A DNA stretch of 64,000 nt from Sulfurospirillum diekertiae (GCF_011769985.2 NZ_CP039734.2:496001-560000); one strand, 5' to 3'; positions 16,813 through 25,565 are shown, counted from the stretch's first letter. Notes: a model not told the origin generated them from the letters alone. Made by a program: numbers and translations.

Positions 16813-17688
16813 TCACTCCTCCTCAACCAACCTCTGCCTAATCGCCTGCAACTCTTCTTGTCGCTTGTCGTCCGCTTCAGGGTAGTGCATATCAAGTGCT
16901 TTGAAGGTGTCTAAAAGAATGTTTGAGATGATGAGGCGGGCATTTTTTTTGTCGTCTGCGGGGACGATGTACCATGGGGCGTGTTTGGTGCTGGTGGCGC
17001 TGAGGCAGGATTCGTAGGCGTGCATGTATGCTTTCCAGTATTGGCGCTCTTCCAAGTCTGCGAGGCTAAATTTCCAGTTTTTATTGGGTTTGTCGATACG
17101 CTCAAGAAAGCGTTTTTTCTGTTCGTCTTTGGAGAGATGGAGAAAAAATTTGACGATTTTCGTGCCGTTTCGGTGCAGGTGATTTTCCAAGTCCATGATG
17201 GAGCGGTATCGCTCCCTCCAAATGCTCTCTTCATCTAACACGCTATCAGGCAGTCTTTGTCCTTTTAAAATCTCAGGGTGAACCCGAACGATGAGCACTT
17301 CTTCATAATACGAACGGTTAAAAACGCCTATCTTCCCGCGTTCGGGTAAAACGCACGTCGTGCGCCAGAGAAAATCATGCGCGAGTTCTGTGGCGGCTGG
17401 GTGTTTGAAACTGAAAACCTGACAGCCTTGTGGGTTGATGCCTGAGAGAACATGACGAATCACGCCATCTTTCCCTGCCGCGTCCATCGCTTGAAAGATG
17501 AGTAAAACGGCGTATTTGTTGGAGGCATAGAGGAGTTGTTGGAGGTCGCTTAACGCTTCTATATTTTCCTTCAGCGTCTCTTCATACGCTTCTTTGGAGG
17601 CATAAAATGCTTTGACAAGCGTGGGGAATTTTTTAAGCTCAACTTTTGCGCCTTCTGGCACGAGGAAATCTTCGGTTTTTAGTTTCAT
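16813..17688 (-). CDS. ppk2: Polyphosphate kinase 2 family protein
   Basis: PPK2 enzymes transfer phosphate from polyphosphate to nucleotides (NDP or NMP). The protein shows the Walker A-like [11 protein letters not shown] at residues 65-75, the lid region [16 protein letters not shown], the Walker B-like [11 protein letters not shown], and the conserved [15 protein letters not shown]. 291 aa is the usual length for one-domain PPK2. Substrate (AMP, ADP or GDP) cannot be settled by eye. It is a single gene between two palindrome copies, transcribed from an AT-rich spacer near 17700. Confidence 0.92.
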   Translation of the reverse strand: MKLKTEDFLVPEGAKVELKKFPTLVKAFYASKEAYEETLKENIEALSDLQQLLYASNKYAVLLIFQAMDAAGKDGVIRHVLSGINPQGCQVFSFKHPAATELAHDFLWRTTCVLPERGKIGVFNRSYYEEVLIVRVHPEILKGQRLPDSVLDEESIWRERYRSIMDLENHLHRNGTKIVKFFLHLSKDEQKKRFLERIDKPNKNWKFSLADLEERQYWKAYMHAYESCLSATSTKHAPWYIVPADDKKNARLIISNILLDTFKALDMHYPEADDKRQEELQAIRQRLVEEE

Positions 17689-17703
17689 GATACGTTTTTC
17701 TCC

Positions 17704-17714
17704 TTACATGTAAA
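17704..17714. repeat. Iterated palindrome copy upstream of ppk2
   Basis: TTACATGTAAA, 15 bp upstream of the ppk2 start codon and overlapping the region where its ribosome binding site lies (AAGGAG, 17698-17703). Confidence 0.85.
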
Positions 17715-17791
17715 GAATCATAGAACCCAAAAAAGTCAAAAAGAACGTACGATCATTGTAACAAAATAGAGATCATTTTGGAGCTTTTACT

Positions 17792-17803
17792 TTTACATGT
17801 AAA
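17792..17803. repeat. Iterated palindrome copy
   Basis: Exact TTTACATGTAAA, four bases beyond the stop codon of the membrane/cytidylate-kinase-like gene. Confidence 0.9.
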
Positions 17804-17807
17804 GATT

Positions 17808-19094
17808 CTAGTGCGCAAAATCCTTCAGTAGCTCGATAATCTTTTGAGCTGCTTTTTCAGAACCGTACAAAGAAGCATCCAGCGTGACATGGTAGTTGGT
17901 TGCGTCTTTCCAATCGTGTTTGGTGTAGTGAAGGCAGTAATTGGCGCGATTTTTATCGGACATCTCTAAGTCTTTGTCGCTGCACGGTGGGGTGGCTTTG
18001 TATTTTTCATTGACTTTTGTTTTACGATACGCCATGTTGGCATGAATGAAAACATTGAAACAATTTGGGTCATCTTTTAAGATAAAATTAGCACAACGCC
18101 CGACAATCACACATGCATCTTTGGCGCAAATATCGCGGATAATCTTACTTTGCACCATAAACAAAACATCGGCAGGCGGAAGTTGGTCATCCACGTAGGC
18201 GTAGTTTTGTTCGTAGAGTTCATAAAGTAGTTCACTGGCTAAGTGTTGTTCGTTGGCTTGAATGTATTCCGCCGTGTAGCCCGTCTCTTCGGCGGTTAGT
18301 TTGATAAGCTCTTTATCGTAAAAAGGAATGCCAAGCTTTTGGGCGATCATCTCTCCTATCTCATGTCCGCCGCTACCGTACTCTCGTGAGATGGTAATGA
18401 CCAGAGAATTGAGCGCTGCTTCTTGGGTGCTTTGAGTTTGAGGAGCGACATACGTCCCCAGCCATTGTTCGACAAACACCAATTTGGTGCTGTACAATTT
18501 AATCAACGCTCCAACAAGCAACGCCGCAACAACACTGCCTTCGCGTATGCCCTCCAGGCGATTTAAAAAGGTAAACGAGCTGATGACACCAATGATGACC
18601 ATCGAGCTGTCTAAACTGATTTTGACTTTACCAAACTCTTTGTGGTACGTGTGCGAGATTGCAACCGCCAAACCATCGAGCGGTAAATAGGTCAGTTTTG
18701 TTTTTAAGAGTAAAAAAATGCCAAATGCCAACACACTACACGCCGCTAAACACCAAAAAGCTTGTGCGACATACGACGTGGGGCTTAGCGAAGAGATCAG
18801 ATGCATCGTCAAATCAATGCAGTACCCAAAAACGATGACAGAAGGGAGTTGAACCAGTTGTGTCCATTGGTAGTTTTTGCGCAGAACCGCCATTTGCGAG
18901 GCAATAAAAACAAGGTTGAGCAAAATGGTCAATTCGCCCAAACTAAGAGGCATCGTTAAGCTGTATACATACGGTACACACGAGATAGGCGAAACCCCAA
19001 GATTGGCTTTAACCGAGAGTGAGACACCTAACGCCATAATGAATTGCCCTAAAATAAAAACGACAATTCGCTTCGTCATATTCAAATTTAGCAT
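17808..19094 (-). CDS. Fusion of YczE/YitT-like membrane domain and cytidylate-kinase-like domain
   Basis: 428 aa from ATG 19094, chosen because AAGGA lies 10 bp upstream; a longer frame to 19184 adds about 30 unlike residues. Residues about 5-215 form a five- to six-helix membrane domain of the YczE/DUF6198 type (FIMALGVSLSVKANLGVSPISC is diagnostic in style). Residues about 240-425 form a cytidylate-kinase-like P-loop domain beginning ITISREYGSGGHEIGE, with VGRCANFIL and a lid. The domain pair recurs in anaerobes as far as I know but its role is undefined. A cytosolic kinase tethered to a transporter-like domain suggests nucleotide sensing or salvage; this is inference. Confidence 0.87.
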   Translation of the reverse strand: MLNLNMTKRIVVFILGQFIMALGVSLSVKANLGVSPISCVPYVYSLTMPLSLGELTILLNLVFIASQMAVLRKNYQWTQLVQLPSVIVFGYCIDLTMHLISSLSPTSYVAQAFWCLAACSVLAFGIFLLLKTKLTYLPLDGLAVAISHTYHKEFGKVKISLDSSMVIIGVISSFTFLNRLEGIREGSVVAALLVGALIKLYSTKLVFVEQWLGTYVAPQTQSTQEAALNSLVITISREYGSGGHEIGEMIAQKLGIPFYDKELIKLTAEETGYTAEYIQANEQHLASELLYELYEQNYAYVDDQLPPADVLFMVQSKIIRDICAKDACVIVGRCANFILKDDPNCFNVFIHANMAYRKTKVNEKYKATPPCSDKDLEMSDKNRANYCLHYTKHDWKDATNYHVTLDASLYGSEKAAQKIIELLKDFAH

Positions 19095-19230
19095 AGTTGA
19101 GTCTTCCTTCATGAATGCAGTAGCGACAAAAAACGTTTTGAGGGTGCATGGGAGTGTTGAAATGAAGGAGAAACTATACTCCAAACTAAATTAGAGAAAC
19201 AAAAGTTTTTTAAAGTAGATGCGTTTCATT

Positions 19231-19446
19231 TCACATCGAAATGGCTTCAACTTCGATGATTTCACCGCACGCTTCGATCTTTTCGCCTGCAACGATTTTC
19301 GCGCGCTTCCTCGTCTCTACTTCGCCGTTTCGCTTTACTTGTCCCTCTTCGATGAGCATCTTCGCTTGCGCACCACTTTCGGCTACGCCAGTGACTTTAA
19401 GCAGTTTAAACAATTCGATAAAATCTTCTTCTAATTCAAATGTCAT
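19231..19446 (-). CDS. Small S4-domain RNA-binding protein
   Basis: 71 aa, YbcJ-like. A single S4 fold: FIELFKLLKVTGVAESGAQAKMLI, then the turn EGQVKRNGEVETRKRAKI and a final strand. Proteins of this type bind structured or ribosomal RNA. ATG at 19446 follows AAAGGAATAAAA. It is a single gene between the membrane/kinase fusion and the Rieske operon. Confidence 0.9.
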   Translation of the reverse strand: MTFELEEDFIELFKLLKVTGVAESGAQAKMLIEEGQVKRNGEVETRKRAKIVAGEKIEACGEIIEVEAISM

Positions 19447-19487
19447 TTTTATTCCTTTGTTGATGTGAAATCATATCCGAATCCATC

Positions 19488-19498
19488 TTTACATGTAA
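19488..19498. repeat. Iterated palindrome copy (11 of 12)
   Basis: TTTACATGTAA followed by T, in the divergent spacer between the S4 gene and petA. Confidence 0.8.
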
Positions 19499-19568
19499 TC
19501 CTTCTCAAACCTCTATTGATGAAAGTTTTTGGTAAAATAGTCACACGCAAAGTGGGGAATAAAGGAAA

Positions 19569-20075
19569 ATGGGAATGGATAGAAACCGAAGAGTGGTGAA
19601 TTACTCGCTCTTAGCATTGACGGGAACGGGGATGTATTTTAGTATCGGTACGATGTTCCAAACCTTAGAACCACCCAAAAAAGCGCGACTGGATGCGGCT
19701 ACGTTTATTGATACGACGACATTACCCTTGAATGAAATCTCCTATTTTATGTGGCAGAAAAAACCGCTTTTTATTCTTAAAAAAGATGCTTCGATGACGC
19801 TTGATAAAAAGCGCGACATTCACATTGGTGAGTATTATTACACCTTAATGATTGGGATTTGCACGCATTTAGGCTGTGTGCCAAAGTACGATGCGAGCGT
19901 TAAACGTTTTATTTGTCCCTGTCATAATGGGCAGTTTGACTCCAATGGCAACGCCCTTGCGAGTCCTGTGAGCAAGCCCTTGGTGATTCCGCCGTTTAAA
20001 CTAAACGGTGAGGTGATTATCGTCGGTGAAGTGGGCGAGGCGTACCTTCAACTCATGGAGGAAGCCAAGGCATGA
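19569..20075 (+). CDS. petA: Rieske iron-sulfur subunit of a quinol-oxidising cytochrome b complex
   Basis: 168 aa. One N-terminal membrane helix (about 11-30; no twin-arginine pair of classic form, but DRNRRVVNYS precedes it). Rieske cluster ligands are intact: Cys98-T-His100-L-G-Cys103 and Cys116-P-Cys118-His119, giving the 2Fe-2S centre with the inter-box disulfide. It accepts one electron from quinol at the Qo site and passes it to a cytochrome. First gene of a three-gene operon. A second in-frame ATG at 19575 (MDRNRR) is better spaced from AAAGGA and may be the true start. Confidence 0.93.
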   Translation: MGMDRNRRVVNYSLLALTGTGMYFSIGTMFQTLEPPKKARLDAATFIDTTTLPLNEISYFMWQKKPLFILKKDASMTLDKKRDIHIGEYYYTLMIGICTHLGCVPKYDASVKRFICPCHNGQFDSNGNALASPVSKPLVIPPFKLNGEVIIVGEVGEAYLQLMEEAKA

Positions 20076-21232
20076 ATCTAAGACTGAAGAACTTCAATAT
20101 TTTACTCTACACGGGCGCCATCATGGTGGTTTTGTGCCTGTTGCTATTGTGCTCAGGCATTTTCCTTGCGATGCATTACATTCCTGATGCGGATAAAGCT
20201 TTTGAGAGTGTTCATACCACGATTATGCAAGAGGTCAATTACGGTTGGTTGTGGCGCAAAATCCACGCGGTTGGCTCAACGTTTTTCTTTTTACTGCTGT
20301 ACATTCACCTCTTAGGCATGCTCTATTTTGGGTTTTACAAACACGGCAAAACGAAGTATTGGTACAGTGGCATGGTACTTTATTTTTGTTGTATGGTCAT
20401 CGGGTTTACGGGTTATGTGCTTCCGATGGGACAGATGAGTTACTGGGCGGCGCAAGTCATCACCAGTTTATTAGAGTACATACCAGGAGCAGGTGAGGAC
20501 ATCGTACTGTGGGTACGAGGTGATTTTAGCGTGAGTGGCATTACGTTACTGCGCTTTTACACTTTGCACATTGTGGTGATGCCTTTACTGATTAGTCTGA
20601 TGATTTTGGTGCATACGGATTTTGTGAAATGGTACGCCACGACAAAGCTTTCATGGAACCGCAAAGGCTTACATGTCTGCAAAGAAGAGCGTTTTAGTAA
20701 ACGCGACATCAATCTCAAAGAGCCAAAACCATTTTTCTCCAATGCTGTTTTAAAGCCACTACTGGCGTGTACGCTCTTTTTGGTACTCTTTTTTTATTGC
20801 GCTTTTTTTCACGATGAAATAGCGTTTGATGCGCTCAATCTCACCCCTGCCAATCCAAGCGATACGCCTGCTCATATCTATCCTGAGTGGTATTTTTTAT
20901 GGATGTTGCAACTGTTGAAAAGCTTTTTCTTTGACATCGGCATGATCAAAGGCTCATACATCGGCATGGCGTCTTTGGTGGTGGTCAATGTCGGGTTTTT
21001 ACTGATGCCCCTTCTTGATCGAAACCCTCGTCGCATTCCCGCGCATCAGCGTCCGTACTTTTTGGTGTGGTTTTGGGCGTTGGTCATCTCTTTGATAGGA
21101 CTTACGATTCTTGGAAAACTGCCGAGTTCGACGCTGACTTTGTGGGTTGGATTGTTCTTCTCCACGGTGCTGATGGCACTTTTTTTCATCTTGCCGTTTC
21201 TCTCCAAAAAGGAGTCTCATGCCAAATCTTAA
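20072..21232 (+). CDS. petB: Cytochrome b subunit of the Rieske/cytochrome b complex
   Basis: 386-residue integral membrane protein with eight or so helices. Haem b ligands appear as two His pairs (HAVGSTFFFLLLYIHLLG and TLHIVVMPLLISLMILVH). The Qo-site PEWY motif is present in HIYPEWYFLW. It oxidises menaquinol and bifurcates electrons to the Rieske centre and the low-potential haems. The start overlaps petA by 4 bp (ATGA). The family assignment is firm; the downstream acceptor is unclear because no cytochrome c gene follows. Confidence 0.94.
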   Translation: MNLRLKNFNILLYTGAIMVVLCLLLLCSGIFLAMHYIPDADKAFESVHTTIMQEVNYGWLWRKIHAVGSTFFFLLLYIHLLGMLYFGFYKHGKTKYWYSGMVLYFCCMVIGFTGYVLPMGQMSYWAAQVITSLLEYIPGAGEDIVLWVRGDFSVSGITLLRFYTLHIVVMPLLISLMILVHTDFVKWYATTKLSWNRKGLHVCKEERFSKRDINLKEPKPFFSNAVLKPLLACTLFLVLFFYCAFFHDEIAFDALNLTPANPSDTPAHIYPEWYFLWMLQLLKSFFFDIGMIKGSYIGMASLVVVNVGFLLMPLLDRNPRRIPAHQRPYFLVWFWALVISLIGLTILGKLPSSTLTLWVGLFFSTVLMALFFILPFLSKKESHAKS

Positions 21233-21491
21233 AATATTTGCAGCCATCGTTGTATGTGTTTTCGTTCTCGTTGTCGGGCTTGAGTGGTTACCCAAACAGT
21301 ATGCCACACAAACAAGCGCCATTGTGACGGAGCAAACACTAAAGGCTCCAACGAATGAAGAAAAAGCGATTTATGAAAAAGAGATGAGCAGACGTGATGT
21401 GATCGGGTACAGCATCGTGGGGTACTTTTTGTTACTCTCAGCATTGCTATACTTTAAAATTTTGCTACAACGCTCCAAGCCAACGGAGTAA
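21219..21491 (+). CDS. Small two-helix membrane protein in the Rieske/cytochrome b operon
   Basis: 90 aa with two hydrophobic segments (about 5-20 and 63-82) separated by a charged loop. It has no CXXCH haem motif, so it is not cytochrome c1. It overlaps the petB 3' end by 14 bp, so it is almost certainly an operon member and may be a small structural subunit. I know of no named family. ATG is preceded by AAAAAGGAG inside petB. Confidence 0.82.
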   Translation: MPNLKIFAAIVVCVFVLVVGLEWLPKQYATQTSAIVTEQTLKAPTNEEKAIYEKEMSRRDVIGYSIVGYFLLLSALLYFKILLQRSKPTE

Positions 21492-21499
21492 CGAAACGC

Positions 21500-21511
21500 T
21501 TTACATGTAAA
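21500..21511. repeat. Iterated palindrome copy between convergent genes
   Basis: Exact TTTACATGTAAA in the 22-bp gap between the petB-operon end (21491) and the hemJ stop (21514). It could fold in either transcript. Confidence 0.9.
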
Positions 21512-21513
21512 GA

Positions 21514-22029
21514 TTAGGGCTTCTTTTTTCCATCCAAAATCACGTCGATAATCATGGCAAAGATGCCTAAGGTAATCAGTGTAAAAGCCCATGAAAAGCT
21601 CTTTGTGACCACATACCCGACAATCAAAATAGCCAATGCCGTCGGGACTTCGTTGTAGGCTCTGAAAAATTTGCCACTTTTGGTGCAGGTATCATGGGCA
21701 AGCTCTAGGCGGTACTTTTCCAGCGAAAAAGAGTAGAGTGCAAGGGTAATGAGTACAGTAAATTTCGCATAAATCCACCCACCACTTGAGAGCAGTTGAG
21801 GGTCAATTAAAATCATGCCAAGTCCACTAGCAAGGGTTGCCCAAAAGGCAGGAAGCCCAATGTATTTATAAATCTTGTACTCTTGAATTTTCACCACTTC
21901 CACAAACGCTTTTTTTTCGGCATATTCGACATGATACACAAAAAGCCGTGGCAAATAAAACAACATCGCCATCCACGACATTAACGCGATAACGTGAAAT
22001 GCAAGCAACCATTTATAGTGATCCACCAT
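21514..22029 (-). CDS. hemJ: HemJ-type protoporphyrinogen IX oxidase
   Basis: 171-residue membrane protein with four or five helices. The N terminus HVIALMSWMAMLFYLPRLFVYH is the HemJ signature, with the conserved His in helix 1. KFFRAYNEVPTALAILIVGYVV is the conserved C-terminal block. HemJ oxidises protoporphyrinogen IX to protoporphyrin IX in haem synthesis. ATG at 22029 follows AAAGGATAA. It is also annotated as a CopD-like or UPF0093 protein in some genomes. Confidence 0.9.
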   Translation of the reverse strand: MVDHYKWLLAFHVIALMSWMAMLFYLPRLFVYHVEYAEKKAFVEVVKIQEYKIYKYIGLPAFWATLASGLGMILIDPQLLSSGGWIYAKFTVLITLALYSFSLEKYRLELAHDTCTKSGKFFRAYNEVPTALAILIVGYVVTKSFSWAFTLITLGIFAMIIDVILDGKKKP

Positions 22030-22086
22030 TTATCCTTTGACATTTTACAGACGTATTATAACACCAAAAACTTACCCTAAACTGCC

Positions 22087-22097
22087 TTTACATGTAA
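22087..22097. repeat. Iterated palindrome copy (11 of 12)
   Basis: TTTACATGTAA in the divergent spacer between hemJ and the helicase gene. Confidence 0.8.
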
Positions 22098-22163
22098 TCC
22101 TTAAAACCTCCCCTAAAGTGAAACTATTCTACAATGACGAAAAGACTCAAAGGATGCCAGCCC

Positions 22164-23405
22164 ATGCCATTTTCCACGCTCAAACTCTGCCCACAAATTC
22201 TCCAAGCACTGAGTGAAGTAGGACATACCACTCCCACGCCGATTCAAAAAAAAGTGATTCCGCTTGTGTTGAAACGTAAAGATGTTTTGGCGAGGGCGCA
22301 AACGGGTAGTGGCAAGAGTGCTTCGTTTGTCCTGCCGATGTTAGAGCTTTGGAGTGCGAACAAAGGCGAGGGAAAAGCGAAGATCAAGGCATTGGTTTTA
22401 ACGCCCACCAGAGAGCTGACCGTGCAAGTCGCTGAAGCGTTTACTACCTTTGGAAAATTTTTACATGTAAAGCCAAAGGTGGTGAGTGTCATCGGTGGCG
22501 AGAAGATCGGCGAGCAACTTTTTGACATCCAACAAGGGTGCGACATCGTAGTCGCAACATCGGGTCGTTTGCTTGACATCATGAGCAAAAAGCAGATCAA
22601 TCTCTCCAGTGTGGAGTTCTTTGTGCTTGATGAAGCGGACAAGATGCTTGACCTTGGTTTTGAGCAAGAGTTAAGTTCCATTCTAGAAGCCTTACCAAAA
22701 GAACGCCAAAATCTTCTTTTCTCCGCGACGTATCCCGAAAAGATGCAAACCATTGCTTCTAAAATAACCAAAAGTGCCGTGGAAGTGAGCATCGAAGCTG
22801 AAGCGCCAACGGTGGAACTGATCAAACAACGAGCTATTGAAGTCAATAAAGAGAACCGTGCTCCACTGTTGCGTCAGTTACTGCGTGAAAACAAATGGGA
22901 ACTCGTCTTAGTTTTTATGGCAAACAAACGCGCTGCCGATAATATCGCTGTGAAGTTTCGCAAACATGGTTTTTTAGCCGAATCGTTTCATGGCGACCTC
23001 ATTCAAGAAGACAGAGCGTGGACGTTGAAGTCGTTTAAAGAGCGCAAGATTCGCGTTTTGTTTGCCACGGACATCGCTTCACGTGGACTGGATATTGATG
23101 ATGTGAGTTGTGTCATTAACTTTGATTTACCGCGTGCAACCGAAGACTACATCCACCGCATCGGACGAACAGGGCGTGCGGGGAAAGAGGGTGTGGCGAT
23201 CTCATTTATCGACCATGAGGACAAAGCACATTTTGCGTTGATCGAAAAACGTTGTGGCATAAAACTTAAAAAAGAGCAGATCAAAGGCTTTGAGCTTGAA
23301 GGTGAGGCACCTCAAAAAGAGAAAGGGAGCGCGCCCATCAAAGGCAAACGTAAAAGTAAAAAAGACAAGTTAAGAGAGCAAGCGGCTTGCAAACCTGCTC
23401 TTTAA
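22164..23405 (+). CDS. DEAD-box ATP-dependent RNA helicase (RhlE-like)
   Basis: 413 aa from ATG 22164 (AAAGGA 9 bp upstream; an in-frame ATG at 22134 is poorly placed). Motifs in order: Q motif TPIQKKVIP, I ARAQTGSGKS, Ia PTRELT, Ib ATSGRLLD, II DEAD, III SAT, V ATDIASRGLDI, VI HRIGRTGRAG. It has a Lys-rich tail (KGKRKSKKDKL) that likely binds RNA. It unwinds short RNA duplexes in ribosome assembly or mRNA decay. An internal palindrome copy (22460-22471) is read as FLHVKPK. Confidence 0.94.
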   Translation: MPFSTLKLCPQILQALSEVGHTTPTPIQKKVIPLVLKRKDVLARAQTGSGKSASFVLPMLELWSANKGEGKAKIKALVLTPTRELTVQVAEAFTTFGKFLHVKPKVVSVIGGEKIGEQLFDIQQGCDIVVATSGRLLDIMSKKQINLSSVEFFVLDEADKMLDLGFEQELSSILEALPKERQNLLFSATYPEKMQTIASKITKSAVEVSIEAEAPTVELIKQRAIEVNKENRAPLLRQLLRENKWELVLVFMANKRAADNIAVKFRKHGFLAESFHGDLIQEDRAWTLKSFKERKIRVLFATDIASRGLDIDDVSCVINFDLPRATEDYIHRIGRTGRAGKEGVAISFIDHEDKAHFALIEKRCGIKLKKEQIKGFELEGEAPQKEKGSAPIKGKRKSKKDKLREQAACKPAL

Positions 23406-23425
23406 ATCTTTACATGTAAAGATTT
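23404..23425. terminator. 22-bp perfect palindrome between convergent helicase and ycaO genes
   Basis: The iterated palindrome TTTACATGTAAA is extended here to a perfect 22-bp inverted repeat (AAATC...GATTT), with T-rich sequence on both sides. It begins at the helicase stop and ends one base before the ycaO stop. It could act as a bidirectional terminator. Confidence 0.55.
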
Positions 23426-25048
23426 TTAAGCGACGATAGACGCCTTCTTAACTTCGAGCCTATCGTACATATCGAGGATATTGACATAGTGCTGGTGCAA
23501 GCTAACGTCGATGAGGTAGGCTTTACCATCTAAGATGTTCACTGCGTGTTCAACGTTTTCTTTACCAAAAATGTCCCATAGGGCACTTTCATATTCACTC
23601 CAGATAAGATTTTGTCCCCTTAACGAGAGGATTTCACACAGAAGTTTGCTCATAGGATTTTGACTAAAGCCAAGGAGCATGTGTGCCTCTTCGTAATTTT
23701 CCAAAAGGAGATTGACTTGTGCTTTAAGGTCAATCATCTGAAAATTTTGCTCAAAAATAACACCGATGTATTTTTCCATATTGAGTGAATCTTCTAATGG
23801 CTCAATGGTTTCTAAAAGCGTTTCGTGATTTTCTTCTTTGAAGTTCAGCACTGCATGACGGATGAATTTCCCACAGTTACGATTTTGGTAGACCATATCG
23901 TCGATAGGATAGACCTCAGAAATACTTGGCACAATCATGTGGCATGAGTAAAAGTCTAAATAAGTGTATTCACGTAGGTAAATCTCTTTGTTCATAGATT
24001 TGACGATGTTGCACAAGAAGGCGTACTCCGCTTCGCTTCCCTCGTCCTTATACTTCCATGGAGCATATTCAAAACTTTTGGTTGCATTTAAAAAGCCAAA
24101 GCCTATTTTTCCGTTAGAATCGATGAAGTGTGCTTCAAGGTTAAACGTGTCTTCTACGATGCTCATGTCAAAGGTTGGCATCTCAAAAGCATCAAGGTTT
24201 TCAACACCTCTTCCTTGCATGAGTTCGCTCATGGTGCGCTCTAGGCTTACTTCTAAAATGGGATGAGCACCAAATGAGACAAAGAGGGTGCCATTGCGTG
24301 GGTTGATGAGCGAGATAGCCGTTACGGGGAATTTTCCACCCAAAGATGCATCCAGAATTTCAACAATGAAGCCTGCTTTTCTTAGTTCTATCACATCCGC
24401 ATGCAGTTTCGGGAAAGTTGCGATGATACTCTCTGGATATATTGGAAGTGCATAACCATTTTTGATGATCTCAATTTTAGCATGACGTTCAAAGATTTCA
24501 CTCAGAGCCTGAACTTTGGCTTCATCAGGCGTATTGCCACTGGCAAGTCCATTGCTGACGTAAAGATTGCTGAGGATATTTAAAGGAATGTAAACTTGCT
24601 CATTTCCAAAAAAGCTTTGAAACGGGAGTGCGACGATCTTATCGGTATAGTCGCTGTTAAAATCAACTAAGTCTTCGTTGCTCATTTCGTTGGATGGATT
24701 GTAGATTACATGTAAAGCAGGATTGAGGTAATTTCCGCCAAATTCAAACACCTTTTGGTCTGGATAGTACGCACGATTGGGAAGGTGAAAGTCGATAAAA
24801 CAGTTGTTGGTTTGAAGGCGCTCGATGTACTCACCCAGCGCGCTTGCTTTCGACGCCCCTGAAAGGGTGCCTTTGCCGTTAGAATAAATATGATTGGGGG
24901 CTTCGGTGGAAGCTAAGTTTACTGAGTAGCAGTTTTGAAGAGGATGCTTTTCCGTTGCAAAGGTAATGCCACACCCAAGGTCACTTAAGATGGTTTCCAT
25001 TTTTAAAATAGAGACTTCGAGTGGGGCGTTTTTTGAGAGTATATTCAT
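23426..25048 (-). CDS. ycaO: YcaO-domain protein
   Basis: 540 aa from ATG 25048, chosen because AAGGAA precedes it and the residues upstream of it look random. It is similar in layout to E. coli YcaO (about 586 aa): an N-terminal YcaO ATP-binding domain with GKGTLSGASKASALGEYIER and SEIFERHA (Glu-rich ATP/Mg site), and a C-terminal tetratricopeptide-like tail. YcaO proteins activate amides with ATP; the E. coli protein is linked to RimO methylthiolation of ribosomal protein S12. No precursor peptide or cyclodehydratase partner is nearby, so it is not a natural-product cluster. It lies downstream of tmRNA on the same strand. Confidence 0.9.
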   Translation of the reverse strand: MNILSKNAPLEVSILKMETILSDLGCGITFATEKHPLQNCYSVNLASTEAPNHIYSNGKGTLSGASKASALGEYIERLQTNNCFIDFHLPNRAYYPDQKVFEFGGNYLNPALHVIYNPSNEMSNEDLVDFNSDYTDKIVALPFQSFFGNEQVYIPLNILSNLYVSNGLASGNTPDEAKVQALSEIFERHAKIEIIKNGYALPIYPESIIATFPKLHADVIELRKAGFIVEILDASLGGKFPVTAISLINPRNGTLFVSFGAHPILEVSLERTMSELMQGRGVENLDAFEMPTFDMSIVEDTFNLEAHFIDSNGKIGFGFLNATKSFEYAPWKYKDEGSEAEYAFLCNIVKSMNKEIYLREYTYLDFYSCHMIVPSISEVYPIDDMVYQNRNCGKFIRHAVLNFKEENHETLLETIEPLEDSLNMEKYIGVIFEQNFQMIDLKAQVNLLLENYEEAHMLLGFSQNPMSKLLCEILSLRGQNLIWSEYESALWDIFGKENVEHAVNILDGKAYLIDVSLHQHYVNILDMYDRLEVKKASIVA

Positions 25049-25143
25049 AATGTAATAATTCCTTTTGGGTGTAACGCAATGTCGAAAATTGGGTAAAATT
25101 GAGTAGATTAGGAAGGTAACAGGGAGGAAATAGAAGTTATGAA

Positions 25144-25163
25144 AACTCCCATTTTGCCGAGTT
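25144..25163 (-). terminator. Putative terminator of tmRNA
   Basis: AACTC (25144-25148) pairs with GAGTT (25159-25163) and the reverse strand continues with a short T tract. It lies 15 bp past the tmRNA 3' end. Weak stem. Confidence 0.35.
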
Positions 25164-25177
25164 AAAATCAATTCGAA

Positions 25178-25553
25178 TGGTGGAGCTGTGGGGGATTGAA
25201 CCCCAGTCCAAAAATAGCCACCTATGACGTCTACATGCTTAGATATTGTTGATAGTGTTTAATTTTGCTTCGTACAACAATCAGAAAACTACGCAAAACG
25301 AGCCTTTAACTTCGCTGCATGTAAAGGCGTTCATGCAGTATATCTATCATAGCTATGATACTTCTCAATCCTCCTTAGATAGCATTAAAGGGAGAAGCAG
25401 TCCTTATGTATTAAACTTATGCAGCTAGTGCGTAAGCAGGACGATAGTTACTGTTGTTAGCAGTTATTGTTTGAAGGTTGTGTAACGGAAGACCCTCACT
25501 TCCGACATGCAGCCATAAGCTAAAACTACTCCTGTCGAAGCCATGTCAGCCCC
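25178..25553 (-). ncRNA. ssrA: Transfer-messenger RNA (tmRNA)
   Basis: 376 nt. The 5' end GGGGCTGACATGGCTTCGAC and the 3' end ...CAGCTCCACCA form the tRNA-like acceptor stem with an encoded CCA; the T-arm GGGGGATTGAACCCC is visible at 25190-25204 in plus orientation. The tag frame (25461 to 25417) encodes ANNSNYRPAYALAA and then TAA, with the AA end that marks proteins for ClpXP-type proteases. It rescues stalled ribosomes with SmpB. One-piece type, not permuted. Confidence 0.97.
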
Positions 25554-25565
25554 ATTCGGAAACGG

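Noticed and set aside
16911-17234. Alternative reading frame overlapping ppk2
   Set aside because: Low-complexity Thr/Asn/Pro-rich translation on the same strand as a well-conserved enzyme gene; a shadow frame.
23426-25048. YcaO as part of a thiazole/oxazole peptide cluster
   Set aside because: No short precursor peptide, cyclodehydratase partner or transporter lies beside it; layout matches the stand-alone E. coli YcaO type.
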